Shown here piece by piece: positions 1 through 9,836 of a stretch of 64,000 bases of DNA. The position numbers and the translations under genes are program-made. The notes beneath the pieces were generated by a model. That model had not been told where the DNA came from, did no database searches, and saw only the letters and a program-made list of their open reading frames with translations. The stretch spans positions 124,001 to 188,000 of the IMG/VR virus record IMGVR_UViG_3300009703_004110; one strand, 5' to 3'. Each line of letters starts with the position of its first letter. Positions within the stretch are counted from its first letter, which is position 1. Source of the DNA: a virus.

Positions 1-580
1 CTTTAGTTGGAAAAACATTGCTCTGAACTGCAGTAGTACGAAGAACTGCACCAGAGATTCCTTTTCCAGAATTAGAATATATAGTCTGGTCTTCTGCCAC
101 CAGATAATGCGCCATCTTAAGTCTATTGCCCTTAAAAAAGCTACCATGATTGCTAATCGTTGAGACGTGAATATCTCCGGTTTCAAACATGGAGACACCA
201 TTGCCTCGACCACCTCTTATAACAATGCGCCCATTTTGCATCTTAGGATAAGGAAGAGTTCCGCCAGGAATGTTTTTCATTCTTCCTGCGCCTCTAAAGT
301 TATCACCTATTCGTCTCTTGCTAGGTATGGTTCCAACAATTACTGTATATTCCGGACCAGATCCAGACGTATCTGCTGCAATAACTCGTGAACCACGTTC
401 GAGACCATGAAAGATACCAGCGTTTCCGCTTCCCGCATGATATGGCAACGGTACATCTGGAATCATATCTTCCAGCCCAAATGATAACGGGCTTAAAGTA
501 CAGGTACCATTTTCGTAGTCGACCTTCTCGACGATGGCTTCATAAATAAATTCTGAAAATGGTGTACGTAATTGACTCAT
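1..580 (-). CDS. Baseplate/spike-like protein, N-terminal part (cut by window edge)
   Basis: The reading frame opens at an ATG at 580 (N-terminus MSQLRTPFSEFIYEAIVEK), eight bases after a GGTG ribosome site, and stays open to base 1, so the C-terminus is missing. About 193 residues are visible. The first 90 or so look like a small beta-barrel: short hydrophobic strands, then a GSGNAGIFHGLERGSR stretch followed by VIAADTSGSG and TVIVGTIP. This pattern suits the OB-fold start of gpV/gp5-type baseplate spike proteins. It follows the hub-like gene by a few bases, which is where a spike or puncturing protein would sit. The spike role is inference from context; no catalytic residues are visible. 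Confidence 0.6.
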   Translation of the reverse strand, partial: MSQLRTPFSEFIYEAIVEKVDYENGTCTLSPLSFGLEDMIPDVPLPYHAGSGNAGIFHGLERGSRVIAADTSGSGPEYTVIVGTIPSKRRIGDNFRGAGRMKNIPGGTLPYPKMQNGRIVIRGGRGNGVSMFETGDIHVSTISNHGSFFKGNRLKMAHYLVAEDQTIYSNSGKGISGAVLRTTAVQSNVFPTK

Positions 581-589
581 TTATCACCT

Positions 590-3500
590 TTAATTGCCTA
601 GACCGCTAGCACTAATTTCTCCGCCGCCGATGGCAATCCCACCTTCTCCAGGATCTTCTTCAAGCCCTCTAGTTAAATCAATTATACCAACTTCTACAAC
701 TTTAAAAAGCTTGGTAAAATCATCTCTAAAGTCTAACCAAGTTTTTTGTTTTGGTCCGCCTTTTGGATATGCCGGAGAATCGACCGACGCTAAGATTTCT
801 TTATCCAAACACTTTATTTCAAATTCAGCCGAGCCTTCTAGTATGGACACCTGCTGCACAATGGCGTCAGCGGGCACAGGAGCTGCCTGGAGGCCGTTTG
901 GCAATACCAGGCTGGTGAGGCCCTTCTCGGAGCCTGTATCCAGCCCTAGCAGGTTGGAGGCCGACAAATCGATACTATCGGATAGGCCGGTCGTTTCAAA
1001 TTGCGTAATCATCTGAGGGTTCTGCAACAACTCCTTTATTATGTTCATATTATTTTCGACTTCTGAACGGTGTATGTCATCTCTCTGCTTAACAAAGCCA
1101 CGTATTAATACCTTCTTATTACCAAGCAACAAAGTATTTAGCTCAATCATCATATTTGCAAAGCGAACCATATTGTCTTGATGATCCAAGAGGACATCTA
1201 TATTGTCTGTAGTAATCTCTTTATTATTCGGGAATAGAATAGCGCAATCTGGACGCAGCTCTCTGTATTTATCGTCTCCATCTGAATTTCTATACGTTGT
1301 AATCTGTCTATCAAATGGGTCCTTTGTTAGTTGCTGACCTATAACATCCAATGGGCTTGGCAGATACACACCTGGAGGATGACCATTGTTTAAAGTTAAC
1401 TGTGTAGTAAAGCTTTGGCCGGCAAAATCAAAAGAGTGATTGACTGAAGTTACATAATACAGGAGGCCTTTTCCTCGAACAAAGACTACGTCTCCAGGTT
1501 CATAATACTCATTACCAACTACGGTTATACTGGCTTGTTGAATCTTTGTTCTCTGTATTTGAAGTTCCATTATGGCAAACGGTCTAGACTGAAGATCTGC
1601 ATTGCTTGCAAACGGAAGATCAATCTTACTTGGTTTATAGCCATACTGTCTCCACATATCAAAGTCTGTTGCACCGGCCCAATAATATGTATTTTCAAAA
1701 CTCTGCTGAAGATTTTCTAGTAGCGGAGCATTACCAACTACATCAACTCTAGTAAATTCTGGAGGCATTTCATTAAATGTGCAGGTTATAATATCATGGT
1801 CTTCAATAACAAAGCGCCTTCCTGAGCCAGGACCTTTAAGATTCTTAGAGTCATCGGAAACTAAGTGGTCTAAGAGATTGCCTTTAGTGGAGTCACCTGT
1901 AATAATATCCTTTGCGGTTGATATGGTGTTACTTGCATTTGTCAAGAATTCTTCAGCGCCAGCCAGTGGGCCTGTAGCTTCTGTATCTTCTGCTGTAAAT
2001 TCACCAGACAATGCAGACTCCAAGTCTTCTAGCTCTTGCTGCTTTTCTTCATTCCTAACGAGAAGCTCTACTAGTTTATCTCTTTCAGATATGGTTGAGG
2101 ACATCTTTGCTAAATAATAATTAACCTTGCCAACCGCCCTGGTCTGATCGCTCAAATTAAAGATAAAGTCCGCATCTTCAAAGGTAGAGTTGGCTGCCAA
2201 GTCGGCGCCCGGATCACCACCATTCAGCTTTCTAAACTGACTTCTAATGGCATTAACATTGCTTGGATTCGCAACCTTTTTGGCGGGAGCACCACCGCGA
2301 TTTCCTACTGTATTCAAAACATTGTTAAATACATTCGCACTACTTTCTTGGAACACTGCATCGAAAACTCCAAGCAGGGTGGAGGTGTCACCATTCGTAA
2401 TATCACCCTCATCTCCCAATGAAAAGTCTACAGATAATCCATCTCCAAGTGTCTGATCATCAAGTGTTTGGATATCTCCAATCGAAAAGTCAAACCCCTT
2501 TAGTTGTGCTACACCAAGGGCAGTACCACCACCTTCAAGGTCGTCTTGCGATACGCCAAAGAAGGCTAAAGAATCAGGGCCAGAAAGAAGAAGGTTCGGG
2601 ATTAATGTCTTATCAGGATACTTACCTAGCAGCAATGCTATAATAACTATTCTCATATTTAGCATATGAATTTCTCTTCTAAGCGACTCTGTTCTATTTC
2701 CGAATAGATCCTTTAGGAACGCAGGAACAACGCCGTCTTCCTCTATTTGATACAGTCTTTCTAAAATAGATTTAGGAGTTTTATTCCACTGTGGAGGACG
2801 AAACTCAAGATGTCCTTGGGGATTGCAGAAAAATTCCATATTCATAAACTTGGCAGCAGCTTCACACTTCTCATAAACACTGGCATATACACCTTGAAAT
2901 ACTTTGTAACTAGAGTCACGGAGCTTGAATAGGTACGGCCTGATGTCAGTATTCTCATCATATTGATCAGAGACTATAAAGAGATTCATATCCCTATTCA
3001 ATCTTGCATCTTCCAGTCTTCTTTGTGCCCCAACTAAAACCAAGGCTCTGGTCGTTTGGTGATCTGCTGTAAAGTTGCCACTTAAAGATAGAGTTCTATT
3101 GTTGCCAAAGAGATTAAAATTATCAAGAAGAAGGCTTGAGGAGTCAAGTGATACATCTGCATATGGTTTTACCTGCGCCTTAATACTTCTATTGATATCG
3201 TTAATTTCTGCCTGGACAGACCTTGCCAGGGCGCCTTCTGCGCCACCTGTTATAGAAACTCTATTTGGATTAGAAGGATTAACTAAATCTTTCTTAATCT
3301 TTTTTAGTTGAATCTTTCTATTTCTTAAGGCTTCGATACTTGCATTAGCATTGCTACGCATAATATAACCACTAGTACCGGCCTCTAAAGATTGAGAACT
3401 CATAGTTATCATTCTATATGGACGGAAATTTCCTAAGTATCTATTTTGTCGCCTAGTGATATCAAGAACAGAAGTTACTGCATTTGTCGGGTCTAGTGAT

Positions 3501-5335
3501 CCAGCAGAATTTCCGGTGTAACCGTTAGCGAAATAAGCCTGCTCAATAAAGCCTTCTACATTGTATGGCTGACCAACAATTAAGATACTTAGGATATTGG
3601 CAATATCTAAGTTGTTAAGAACACCAAGGGCATTGCTATCAGTAGAGGTTACGGGATAACCATACGCTTGCCTGTGCCTCTTGGATGAAACACTTTCTTC
3701 ATTTAATGGATCATCAATAGTCGCAAGATTTGCAATGGCGGTTATAATTCCAGTTTTCCATCTGTAAATAAACCCACTGGGATGTTGCAAAACTCTGGCG
3801 CCCTGCAAAGAGCCTCCGTCATTATACTGCCCCTGAAGCAAGTTTGTCTCTGTAGCAACCTGACCATTTAATAGTCCGGCATCATATTTTAATAGACCAC
3901 TCTGTAGAAGTGCTTTGTTTTCATCCAGAAGCTCAGGGCCTCCAGCGGACAGAACCCTTCCAGAGTCGTCTGTTTTAATTTCATATGGAGTTAGTGGATC
4001 TTCAAGAACGCCTTGCGGATCGCTCATGGCAGGTTCAATCATAAACCTGGCCCACTGTAGCCATCCCATGTTATCAATGCAATTAGCCTTTAAGGTCCAC
4101 TTGCCACCTGAGAAGCTCTCATTAACGTCAGTTACAAAGCCACCAAATACGTGCGCCATACTGAATGAGTTATCTGCGTTCCTTCTTAATTTAGTATAAG
4201 TGTCAAGATCGATCCTTTGATTTGTATAAAGGATTCTTTCTGCTTCTAAGATGCTTGAGTCGATGGTGAGATAGTCTTCTTCAAAAGACGGACCTTCTTC
4301 ATTTCTATAATCATTAACACTTTTGTTTCCGCGTATATAAAAATGGACACCGTCTCCAGGATTTATAATAGCCTTGCCAAGATAAAAAATACGTAGCCTA
4401 TCTCGTATATATCCTATGTTCAAACTTCCGTCCAAGGAGCCTAATCCGAGCTGTTCTAGTCCAGCAGAAACAAGACTTGAGGCATCAAGAAGCGGGGCGT
4501 CAGGATCTCCGCCAGTCAAATTTCTGAGCAATCCTATGGTTCCATTCAAAGCTTCGTCTATTGCTAACTCAATTTCATCATCTGTAATAGTTAGAATACG
4601 ATATGGGTCTTCCATTACAATTGAAGCTGGACTTGGGTTAGTCTGAATATCTGTAGTTGTGCTAAAGGATGTAAACGCACATAAATCTATAACGCCTGTT
4701 CCAGGACCTGTAGTATAATTATCTGTACTTTCAGGATCGACCATCCAGGTTGTTAGACTTATATCTGATGAAAAAGCATTCCTTTTGACAATCTTAAGAA
4801 CATCCCCTTTGTAAGCGTCATAAGCCAGATCAGATAGGGTATTGCTGATCGCCGAAGTGATTAAGCTCAAACCGGACTCTGCGCTAAGATCGGTTCCTTC
4901 TGCCTCAAGAAATTGAGCGTTATTAAGAAGGTCCACAAACAATCCGAGATTAACCTGATGAGTTGATTTGAAATCACTTTCAAATTTTGTTAAGCTTTCA
5001 TAGGTTCTGATCTGCGCACACTTGTATGCAAACAAAGCCTTGGTCGCTCTTAGCAGCATCCTCTCTGTCTTGTCCATAAAACGTAAATCATTATTGGCTT
5101 TAAAGGTAGAAAACGCCTTCTTCTTAATTAAGATAGAAGCTTCAGGTGATACTGTTACTATATTTCTAGTATTTGGAGTATGTGCCTTAAGTTTATTTTC
5201 ACCGAGGTTAAGAGATATACCTTCCCCAAACAATGTATTTTCTGCATTTCCACCAACAAATAATGGATAGCGTCCAGAAAGTACATTCGTAAGAATGTTA
5301 TGAATACTCTTACCAACAATATAATTATATGACAT
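590..5335 (-). CDS. Very large baseplate hub-like structural protein (1581 aa)
   Basis: A 1581-residue protein lying between a smaller tail protein and a spike-like gene. Residues roughly 1230-1330 hold the clearest clue: EPGDVVFVRGKGLLYYVTSV followed by a short strand pair and a VYLPSPLD segment. That pattern (position-dependent barrel with a PGD turn and a Y-Y-V-x-x-V strand) is common in baseplate hub/gpD-like tail proteins. The middle (about 700-1100) is long, acidic and coiled, with several glutamate/leucine-rich stretches. The start ATG at 5335 overlaps the upstream stop, implying translational coupling. It is far longer than classical hubs, so several domains may be fused. Hub assignment is inference; a wedge or other baseplate protein is possible. 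Confidence 0.55.
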   Translation of the reverse strand: MSYNYIVGKSIHNILTNVLSGRYPLFVGGNAENTLFGEGISLNLGENKLKAHTPNTRNIVTVSPEASILIKKKAFSTFKANNDLRFMDKTERMLLRATKALFAYKCAQIRTYESLTKFESDFKSTHQVNLGLFVDLLNNAQFLEAEGTDLSAESGLSLITSAISNTLSDLAYDAYKGDVLKIVKRNAFSSDISLTTWMVDPESTDNYTTGPGTGVIDLCAFTSFSTTTDIQTNPSPASIVMEDPYRILTITDDEIELAIDEALNGTIGLLRNLTGGDPDAPLLDASSLVSAGLEQLGLGSLDGSLNIGYIRDRLRIFYLGKAIINPGDGVHFYIRGNKSVNDYRNEEGPSFEEDYLTIDSSILEAERILYTNQRIDLDTYTKLRRNADNSFSMAHVFGGFVTDVNESFSGGKWTLKANCIDNMGWLQWARFMIEPAMSDPQGVLEDPLTPYEIKTDDSGRVLSAGGPELLDENKALLQSGLLKYDAGLLNGQVATETNLLQGQYNDGGSLQGARVLQHPSGFIYRWKTGIITAIANLATIDDPLNEESVSSKRHRQAYGYPVTSTDSNALGVLNNLDIANILSILIVGQPYNVEGFIEQAYFANGYTGNSAGSLDPTNAVTSVLDITRRQNRYLGNFRPYRMITMSSQSLEAGTSGYIMRSNANASIEALRNRKIQLKKIKKDLVNPSNPNRVSITGGAEGALARSVQAEINDINRSIKAQVKPYADVSLDSSSLLLDNFNLFGNNRTLSLSGNFTADHQTTRALVLVGAQRRLEDARLNRDMNLFIVSDQYDENTDIRPYLFKLRDSSYKVFQGVYASVYEKCEAAAKFMNMEFFCNPQGHLEFRPPQWNKTPKSILERLYQIEEDGVVPAFLKDLFGNRTESLRREIHMLNMRIVIIALLLGKYPDKTLIPNLLLSGPDSLAFFGVSQDDLEGGGTALGVAQLKGFDFSIGDIQTLDDQTLGDGLSVDFSLGDEGDITNGDTSTLLGVFDAVFQESSANVFNNVLNTVGNRGGAPAKKVANPSNVNAIRSQFRKLNGGDPGADLAANSTFEDADFIFNLSDQTRAVGKVNYYLAKMSSTISERDKLVELLVRNEEKQQELEDLESALSGEFTAEDTEATGPLAGAEEFLTNASNTISTAKDIITGDSTKGNLLDHLVSDDSKNLKGPGSGRRFVIEDHDIITCTFNEMPPEFTRVDVVGNAPLLENLQQSFENTYYWAGATDFDMWRQYGYKPSKIDLPFASNADLQSRPFAIMELQIQRTKIQQASITVVGNEYYEPGDVVFVRGKGLLYYVTSVNHSFDFAGQSFTTQLTLNNGHPPGVYLPSPLDVIGQQLTKDPFDRQITTYRNSDGDDKYRELRPDCAILFPNNKEITTDNIDVLLDHQDNMVRFANMMIELNTLLLGNKKVLIRGFVKQRDDIHRSEVENNMNIIKELLQNPQMITQFETTGLSDSIDLSASNLLGLDTGSEKGLTSLVLPNGLQAAPVPADAIVQQVSILEGSAEFEIKCLDKEILASVDSPAYPKGGPKQKTWLDFRDDFTKLFKVVEVGIIDLTRGLEEDPGEGGIAIGGGEISASGLGN

Positions 5336-6228
5336 TAAAAATTACCTCGTCTATTTACCCCAACATTATTTGGATCTATTTCTCCGGCTATATCATTAAA
5401 TAAAGACGTCATTCTATCACTTATAATTCTATTCTGAGTATCTCCATACTCGGCGTTCGTAGCAAATGATAATTCGTCAGTAACAGCACCAGCGGTTGGA
5501 ATTGAAGCAGTTCTTGGTGTTCCATCTATAGTGGTTGGACTTCTATGCCACGGCATAAAATTCTGTCTCTTCCCCATAATACGTGTTATCATGAAAGTAA
5601 AAGAGTAATTAAATAGACCTGGAGAATCTGCACTCTCTCTTGCACTAAAGTCTTTAAAAAACCCCCTGTACTTTACACCTTGAAAGAATATATCTACTGA
5701 TATAGCAAAGGCTCCAAGTGATGGTACCAGTCCAATCTTAGAAGAATCATCAGAAATTCCCAAAAAAGCATCGGTCACCTCTTCTATTGCAGATCTAGTT
5801 CCCTCGACAATATCAGTAGCTGCGCCACCGGCGAATGTATCAATAGCCTCCAGTAGTCCTGCCGCAGTAGTGGCACTCGAAGAATTTTCTATAGCAGTAT
5901 TGGTATCATCACCAAATCTATTAGCTCGACTAAGGAGAACTCGTCTCATAGTAAGCTGTTCAGATCTATAGATATCTCTTAGAATATTTATAGCCTCTAT
6001 ACCGCCCGAGCCTGTGGTTCCTTCTACAGACATAACGGGAAGTTCCTCTCCCCAATACTGAACAATATATCCGCCCTTAGCTAGTGTGTGACTTACTAGC
6101 TTGCTTTCTTTTATATCAATACTTTGAGGATTGATATAAATCTGCAAGGGATCTCGATCGGCTCCAGTGTCTGAGAATAAAGATTTAAGATTTGTGGGTA
6201 ATAAAAACCACATTGTGTGTCGTGACAT
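5335..6228 (-). CDS. Baseplate/tail protein (297 aa)
   Basis: A 297-residue protein between the tape-measure-like gene and the hub-like gene, overlapping the latter by one base. The N-terminus contains PLQIYINPQSIDIKESKLV and the segment GGYIVQYWGEELPVMSVEGT, and the C-terminal half contains ISVDIFFQGVKYRGFFKDF then FNYSFTFMI. This beta-rich pattern, with a strand ending in a 'G-F-F-x-D-F' turn, resembles proteins placed just after the tape measure in contractile phages, which connect tail tube to hub. No enzyme motif or LysM repeat is obvious. Function is inferred from position. Confidence 0.5.
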   Translation of the reverse strand: MSRHTMWFLLPTNLKSLFSDTGADRDPLQIYINPQSIDIKESKLVSHTLAKGGYIVQYWGEELPVMSVEGTTGSGGIEAINILRDIYRSEQLTMRRVLLSRANRFGDDTNTAIENSSSATTAAGLLEAIDTFAGGAATDIVEGTRSAIEEVTDAFLGISDDSSKIGLVPSLGAFAISVDIFFQGVKYRGFFKDFSARESADSPGLFNYSFTFMITRIMGKRQNFMPWHRSPTTIDGTPRTASIPTAGAVTDELSFATNAEYGDTQNRIISDRMTSLFNDIAGEIDPNNVGVNRRGNF

Positions 6229-6237
6229 TATATTCTC

Positions 6238-8079
6238 CTAGGGACCGCTGCCTACTGTTCCCGCCATACCAGTTACTGATTTAAGCAACGGCTTTAATCC
6301 TTCCACTGCCCTGACAATCTCCCCAAGTCCTGCGGCCAATTCTGAGAAGCTAGGTATTAGTGCGGATGGATCAACAGCGGCTTTCTTGCCGGCGCCAGCT
6401 TCGGTGGCATCAGGAAGATCTGTCTTGCCAAGCAAGGCTTCGTTTATATTTCCAAAAGCAGGGATGCTGTTAATCAGTCCTTCTAGCTGGCCGGTAGACA
6501 CCATAGTTCCTTCTGTTATACCAAGCGCACTAAGCGAATCAGACATCTCTTTATTTAGACCAGAAAAATCCAATACCTCTCCAGCTTTTTTAAGTATAGA
6601 TTCTCCGACTATATCTATCTCGGCCTTACCAGCATGCATGGCCAAAAATTGCAAAGAGGATGTTTGCGCATGAAGCTGCGCAACAGCCGCATCAACCTTG
6701 GCACTCATAGCATCTTGAAAACTTAAGGTGGTATTTCTAACGCTGACACCATCTTGAATATCCTTTGTAAGCTTAGCCACCATATCAGCATCACCAGCTT
6801 TAGTGGCATCTTCTAGCTGAGCCAGCATCTCCAAGGTTCTTGCACTAGATTTCGAATCTATCTTGAATAAATCCTGAAGAATTAACATCTGCTTGTACGA
6901 AGTTTCTGCGAGCGCCTTATTTTCAGAGCCCTCCGTTACTGTAACGATTCGGCCGCCACCTAGCGCCGCAACTGTATCCTTCATAGCTCCGACCAATTCA
7001 GCTCCAACCTGCCCTTGTCCGCCCTCTTTGAGTAGAGCAGCCTGCATATCAATTGTAGCAGATACTGCACCGCCACCAACGCCATAAGATAAATCTCCAA
7101 ACTGTGAAGTCAGATACGCAAGAGCAGGATCTTGTGTGATCCCAATCAAAGATTTGCTTAAATCTTCAGTTAGTTTTTTAGCGTTTTCTGCACCAAGACC
7201 TATCTCCTGTAGAGACTTAGCATAACCCCTTAGAACCGGTTCGCCAAAGCTCGCTTGGACACCAAGAGATCTAAAGGATCTTGACATTCCCTGCAATGTA
7301 CTTGTTACATCATCAAGGGCTACACCTGTATCACCAGACACGTCACGAAAAGATGAAAGCTGTTCCATGGCCTGCTGGGTACTTAGCCCCTGACCATAAA
7401 TCGCATCACCAAGCAACTTGGTATATTCTGCCATTTCTAAGTTAAGGGCGCTAGCTTGCAGAATGCCGGCGGCATATGCGGTCATCGAACCATCAGAGGT
7501 TGTTATAGTTTGGGTTAAATCATCCAGACTAAGCCTTGCTGCTTTAGCTGCGGCAAACATAGCCTGAACTTCTGCCTGCCTAATAAAACCAAATTCATAA
7601 GTAGACAAAGTTTCTGCCAAGCTAAGAATCATATTCTTATAATCCCAAGCCGCCTTAAGCCCGCCGCCGAATCCTGCAGATACTTCGTAAAGCTGCTTAA
7701 CTGTTTCTCGTGTAATGCCGGTCATACCATCCATTACACCTGCGGCTTCTCCGATTGCACCGACAAAAGCTCCAGCTACTTGTCCTACGTTCTTAAATAC
7801 TCCACCGAGAACTCCAAATATTTTACTAAAGTTTCCAAGAATAGGAGCCTTCTCAACCAATAGAGAGATAGATTTCGCTGCTGCCTCACCTGCTTTACCT
7901 ACCAACTCCATAGACTCACTTAGAGCCTTCATTGAATTGCCACCAGTTAATACAGACTTATTAATGCCCTCTATGGCGTTACCAACGTTTTCAATAGCAG
8001 ATGTCGCCGAACTCGCAGAGCCGCCGATGGCGTCAAGAATTGCCTTTACTGCACTATCTGATGCTGACGGAGTAGCCAT
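6238..8079 (-). CDS. Tape-measure-like tail protein (613 aa)
   Basis: An alanine/glycine/serine-rich, mostly helical 613-residue protein with long amphipathic stretches. Residues about 75-120 are hydrophobic (ILGNFSKIFGVLGGVF and VAGAFVGAIGEAAGV), which could cross a membrane. It lies directly after the two tail-assembly chaperone frames and before the baseplate genes, the usual place for a tape measure. Tape-measure proteins set tail length and are threaded through the tube during DNA injection. At 613 residues it is short for the family. No lysozyme or peptidase domain is visible. The role is inferred mainly from composition and order. Confidence 0.65.
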   Translation of the reverse strand: MATPSASDSAVKAILDAIGGSASSATSAIENVGNAIEGINKSVLTGGNSMKALSESMELVGKAGEAAAKSISLLVEKAPILGNFSKIFGVLGGVFKNVGQVAGAFVGAIGEAAGVMDGMTGITRETVKQLYEVSAGFGGGLKAAWDYKNMILSLAETLSTYEFGFIRQAEVQAMFAAAKAARLSLDDLTQTITTSDGSMTAYAAGILQASALNLEMAEYTKLLGDAIYGQGLSTQQAMEQLSSFRDVSGDTGVALDDVTSTLQGMSRSFRSLGVQASFGEPVLRGYAKSLQEIGLGAENAKKLTEDLSKSLIGITQDPALAYLTSQFGDLSYGVGGGAVSATIDMQAALLKEGGQGQVGAELVGAMKDTVAALGGGRIVTVTEGSENKALAETSYKQMLILQDLFKIDSKSSARTLEMLAQLEDATKAGDADMVAKLTKDIQDGVSVRNTTLSFQDAMSAKVDAAVAQLHAQTSSLQFLAMHAGKAEIDIVGESILKKAGEVLDFSGLNKEMSDSLSALGITEGTMVSTGQLEGLINSIPAFGNINEALLGKTDLPDATEAGAGKKAAVDPSALIPSFSELAAGLGEIVRAVEGLKPLLKSVTGMAGTVGSGP

Positions 8080-8084
8080 TTAAG

Positions 8085-8537
8085 TTATACCTCATTAATT
8101 AACGACGCCAGATCAGTCGGCAAGCGCATTTTACGTCGCTTAACAATATCTTTCATTACTTCATCGCTACTCTTACCCGGTCTATTAGTATCTGGATTTT
8201 TCATCGAGTTAATTTTCTGAATAGCCTCAACATATTTATTGGCCTTATACTCTTCTTCCACAACCTGCCTATTGAATTCATGATCAGATGCGAAGGCGTG
8301 AGCTTCTGCTGCTTTACGAGATGTCTGAATCTTACCAACTGCTTCTGGGTTCCAGAAGGAAGCTAGATATTCTGTAAATTCTCTTTCTGATTCAAATGAG
8401 TCTATGTCATCTTGAATCAACATAGCGTTATACCAATGCCATTGCTCTTTGCTGATAAGACTAAGTTCAGGATCATCAACAAATCTTCCGAGAGCCTTAC
8501 ATAGTTTCCAGCGGAGTCTATGGCTTGACTCCTGCAT
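8085..8537 (-). CDS. Tail assembly chaperone, downstream (GT-like) frame
   Basis: A 150-residue frame that begins at an ATG overlapping the stop of the upstream chaperone by one base (TAATG). No good Shine-Dalgarno site lies within the usual distance, and the frame is -1 relative to the upstream gene. A run of seven A on the coding strand precedes the junction, so the likely main product is a fusion made by -1 frameshifting, as in lambda G/GT. The protein is basic/acidic mixed, has tryptophan-rich segments near residues 10-35 (QWHWYNAML) and a helical middle. It lies between the first chaperone and the tape-measure-like gene, as in most long-tailed phages. Confidence 0.7.
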   Translation of the reverse strand: MQESSHRLRWKLCKALGRFVDDPELSLISKEQWHWYNAMLIQDDIDSFESEREFTEYLASFWNPEAVGKIQTSRKAAEAHAFASDHEFNRQVVEEEYKANKYVEAIQKINSMKNPDTNRPGKSSDEVMKDIVKRRKMRLPTDLASLINEV

Positions 8538-9115
8538 TATTTTTTTAGATCGTCTTCCAATTTATCGACCTTGAAGATGCCTTTGGATTCGTCAAATAGA
8601 GCTTCGTATTCGTCAAATAATCTTTCTATCAGGGAATCTTGCCAGCTCGTGATAAACTCGAACTCATCTTCATATCCTGCCGACTGTGCTGCGACAGCAA
8701 CTGGCGCATCATTGATAGTATCTAGCGACATCCACAGGGTATAGGGCTTGGCATATATTAGGCGCTTTTCTGCTGGTAAGAGCATAATTTGGGATAGTAA
8801 CTCTCGCTGCTCTGCCCCCGTTAAGGTATGCATCGAGAATACAAATCCTGAGATCTCTACAGTCTTATTCATCTTTCCAAGAAAAACTAAGTCTTTAAAG
8901 TTTGCAAGCCGTGGAGCACTTTCCGCCGCGTCCTTTTCTTCAGCCTCAATACGCTCTTCTTCTAACTTGGAGAATACGTCATCAGCTCCAGATAAAACTT
9001 CCTGAGCTTTGTCGACCTGAGCTTTACTCAAACCTTTGTTATTTCTTCTACTTTTGCGAGACTTGGGCGAGCCAACGCCATCGTGACCCATCTGTACATC
9101 TTTACGTGCTGGCAT
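8537..9115 (-). CDS. Tail assembly chaperone, upstream (G-like) frame
   Basis: A 192-residue protein after the tail tube gene and its terminator. The first 30 residues are basic and low-complexity; the body contains KTVEISGFVFSMHTLTGAEQ and an acidic C-terminus ending in LKK at the slippery run. Short phage proteins of this kind in this place bind the tape measure during tail assembly. The ATG at 9115 follows a good GAGGAG ribosome site (9117-9126 region). Identity comes from gene order plus the frameshift arrangement rather than a diagnostic domain. Confidence 0.7.
   Translation of the reverse strand: MPARKDVQMGHDGVGSPKSRKSRRNNKGLSKAQVDKAQEVLSGADDVFSKLEEERIEAEEKDAAESAPRLANFKDLVFLGKMNKTVEISGFVFSMHTLTGAEQRELLSQIMLLPAEKRLIYAKPYTLWMSLDTINDAPVAVAAQSAGYEDEFEFITSWQDSLIERLFDEYEALFDESKGIFKVDKLEDDLKK
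8540..8546 (-). promoter_or_regulatory. Putative -1 programmed frameshift site (A AAA AAA)
   Basis: On the coding strand the last codons of the upstream chaperone are CTA AAA AAA TAA, giving the heptamer A AAA AAA in the correct register just before the stop. A one-base backward slip reads AAA AAA ATA ATG and enters the 150-residue downstream frame. This is the X XXY YYZ pattern known from tail-assembly chaperone genes of many phages. Use in vivo is inferred. Confidence 0.65.
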
Positions 9116-9129
9116 AATTACTCCTCAAT

Positions 9130-9148
9130 AGCTATGATTTTCATAGCT
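9130..9148 (-). promoter_or_regulatory. Leader hairpin upstream of tail chaperone gene
   Basis: A perfect 8-bp inverted repeat, AGCTATGA and TCATAGCT with a 3-base loop, lies between the tube-gene-proximal terminator and the chaperone ribosome site. On the transcript it would put a small hairpin a few bases ahead of GAGGAG. It has no T-run, so it is not a terminator. A role in mRNA 5'-end stability or processing is only a guess. Confidence 0.35.
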
Positions 9149-9178
9149 TACACTTTGATTCTACCGTACCGAAACAAA

Positions 9179-9204
9179 AATGCCGCCATAATTATGGCGG
9201 CATT
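9179..9204 (-). terminator. Rho-independent terminator after the tail tube gene
   Basis: A perfect palindrome (core TGCCGCCATAA and its complement, 9181-9202, extended one or two bases each side) is followed on the minus strand by TTTTTG. It lies 24 bases beyond the tube stop codon. It would reduce read-through from the highly expressed sheath/tube genes into the chaperones. Confidence 0.85.
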
Positions 9205-9227
9205 ATGTATAAGTTTATTTATTTTCT

Positions 9228-9836
9228 TTAGAATGCAGCAGAGATAAGCCCAGGGAAGTCTAAGGCACCTCTTCTTGTTCCCGAATCAGCCTGTCCTTCA
9301 ACATCGTCAAACTGTGTACCAGATAGCTGACGACCACCGCCGGCACCTTGACTTAGTACAACTGCGTCTCCGCCTCTAATGGTTGATACAAATTCAACGT
9401 CAACACCACAGTCTTCTGTGATGATGTAGTCGTCAGAGCTATATGATCGTCCGACCTTGTTGAACCAGCAATTGTGGTATGTAGTGATAATAGCATCATC
9501 ACCACTACCAGTAAACTGATCGATTACTACAATATCGAATGGAATTCTCTGCGCCTGTAGGTTTCTGAAACTTTTTGAGAAAGCCTCAGTAATACTCAGG
9601 CCATCGAATGCTACTCTGTTGACAGTAAGGGTAATGTTAGTAGGGCTCTGAGGAACGATTTCTATTGTTCCGTCTGTACCAACTTCTGCAATTCTTTTAT
9701 TTGTTCTGCTTTGATCTTCTCCAAAAGACTGTACCGCACCGACTGGCTCGTTATTTACCATGATTATAATCTGGGTAGATAACGCAGTCCTTGTGGTACT
9801 GTCTAGAATTGATCCTGTTGCTGGATATGTTGGCAT
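9228..9836 (-). CDS. Tail tube protein (202 aa)
   Basis: A 202-residue, beta-rich protein directly after the sheath gene and followed by a strong terminator. It contains a strand/turn pattern around VNNEPVGAVQSFGEDQSR, then ITLTVNRVAFDG, and a C-terminal DYIITEDCGVDVEF strand. Myovirus inner tubes are built from a single copy protein of about this size encoded next to the sheath. The ribosome site GGAGT precedes the ATG. The identification rests on size, fold pattern and neighbours. Confidence 0.75.
   Translation of the reverse strand: MPTYPATGSILDSTTRTALSTQIIIMVNNEPVGAVQSFGEDQSRTNKRIAEVGTDGTIEIVPQSPTNITLTVNRVAFDGLSITEAFSKSFRNLQAQRIPFDIVVIDQFTGSGDDAIITTYHNCWFNKVGRSYSSDDYIITEDCGVDVEFVSTIRGGDAVVLSQGAGGGRQLSGTQFDDVEGQADSGTRRGALDFPGLISAAF

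Noticed and set aside
594-1016. Plus-strand open frame in the hub-like gene
   Set aside because: Lies wholly inside a well-supported minus-strand gene and has no ribosome site.
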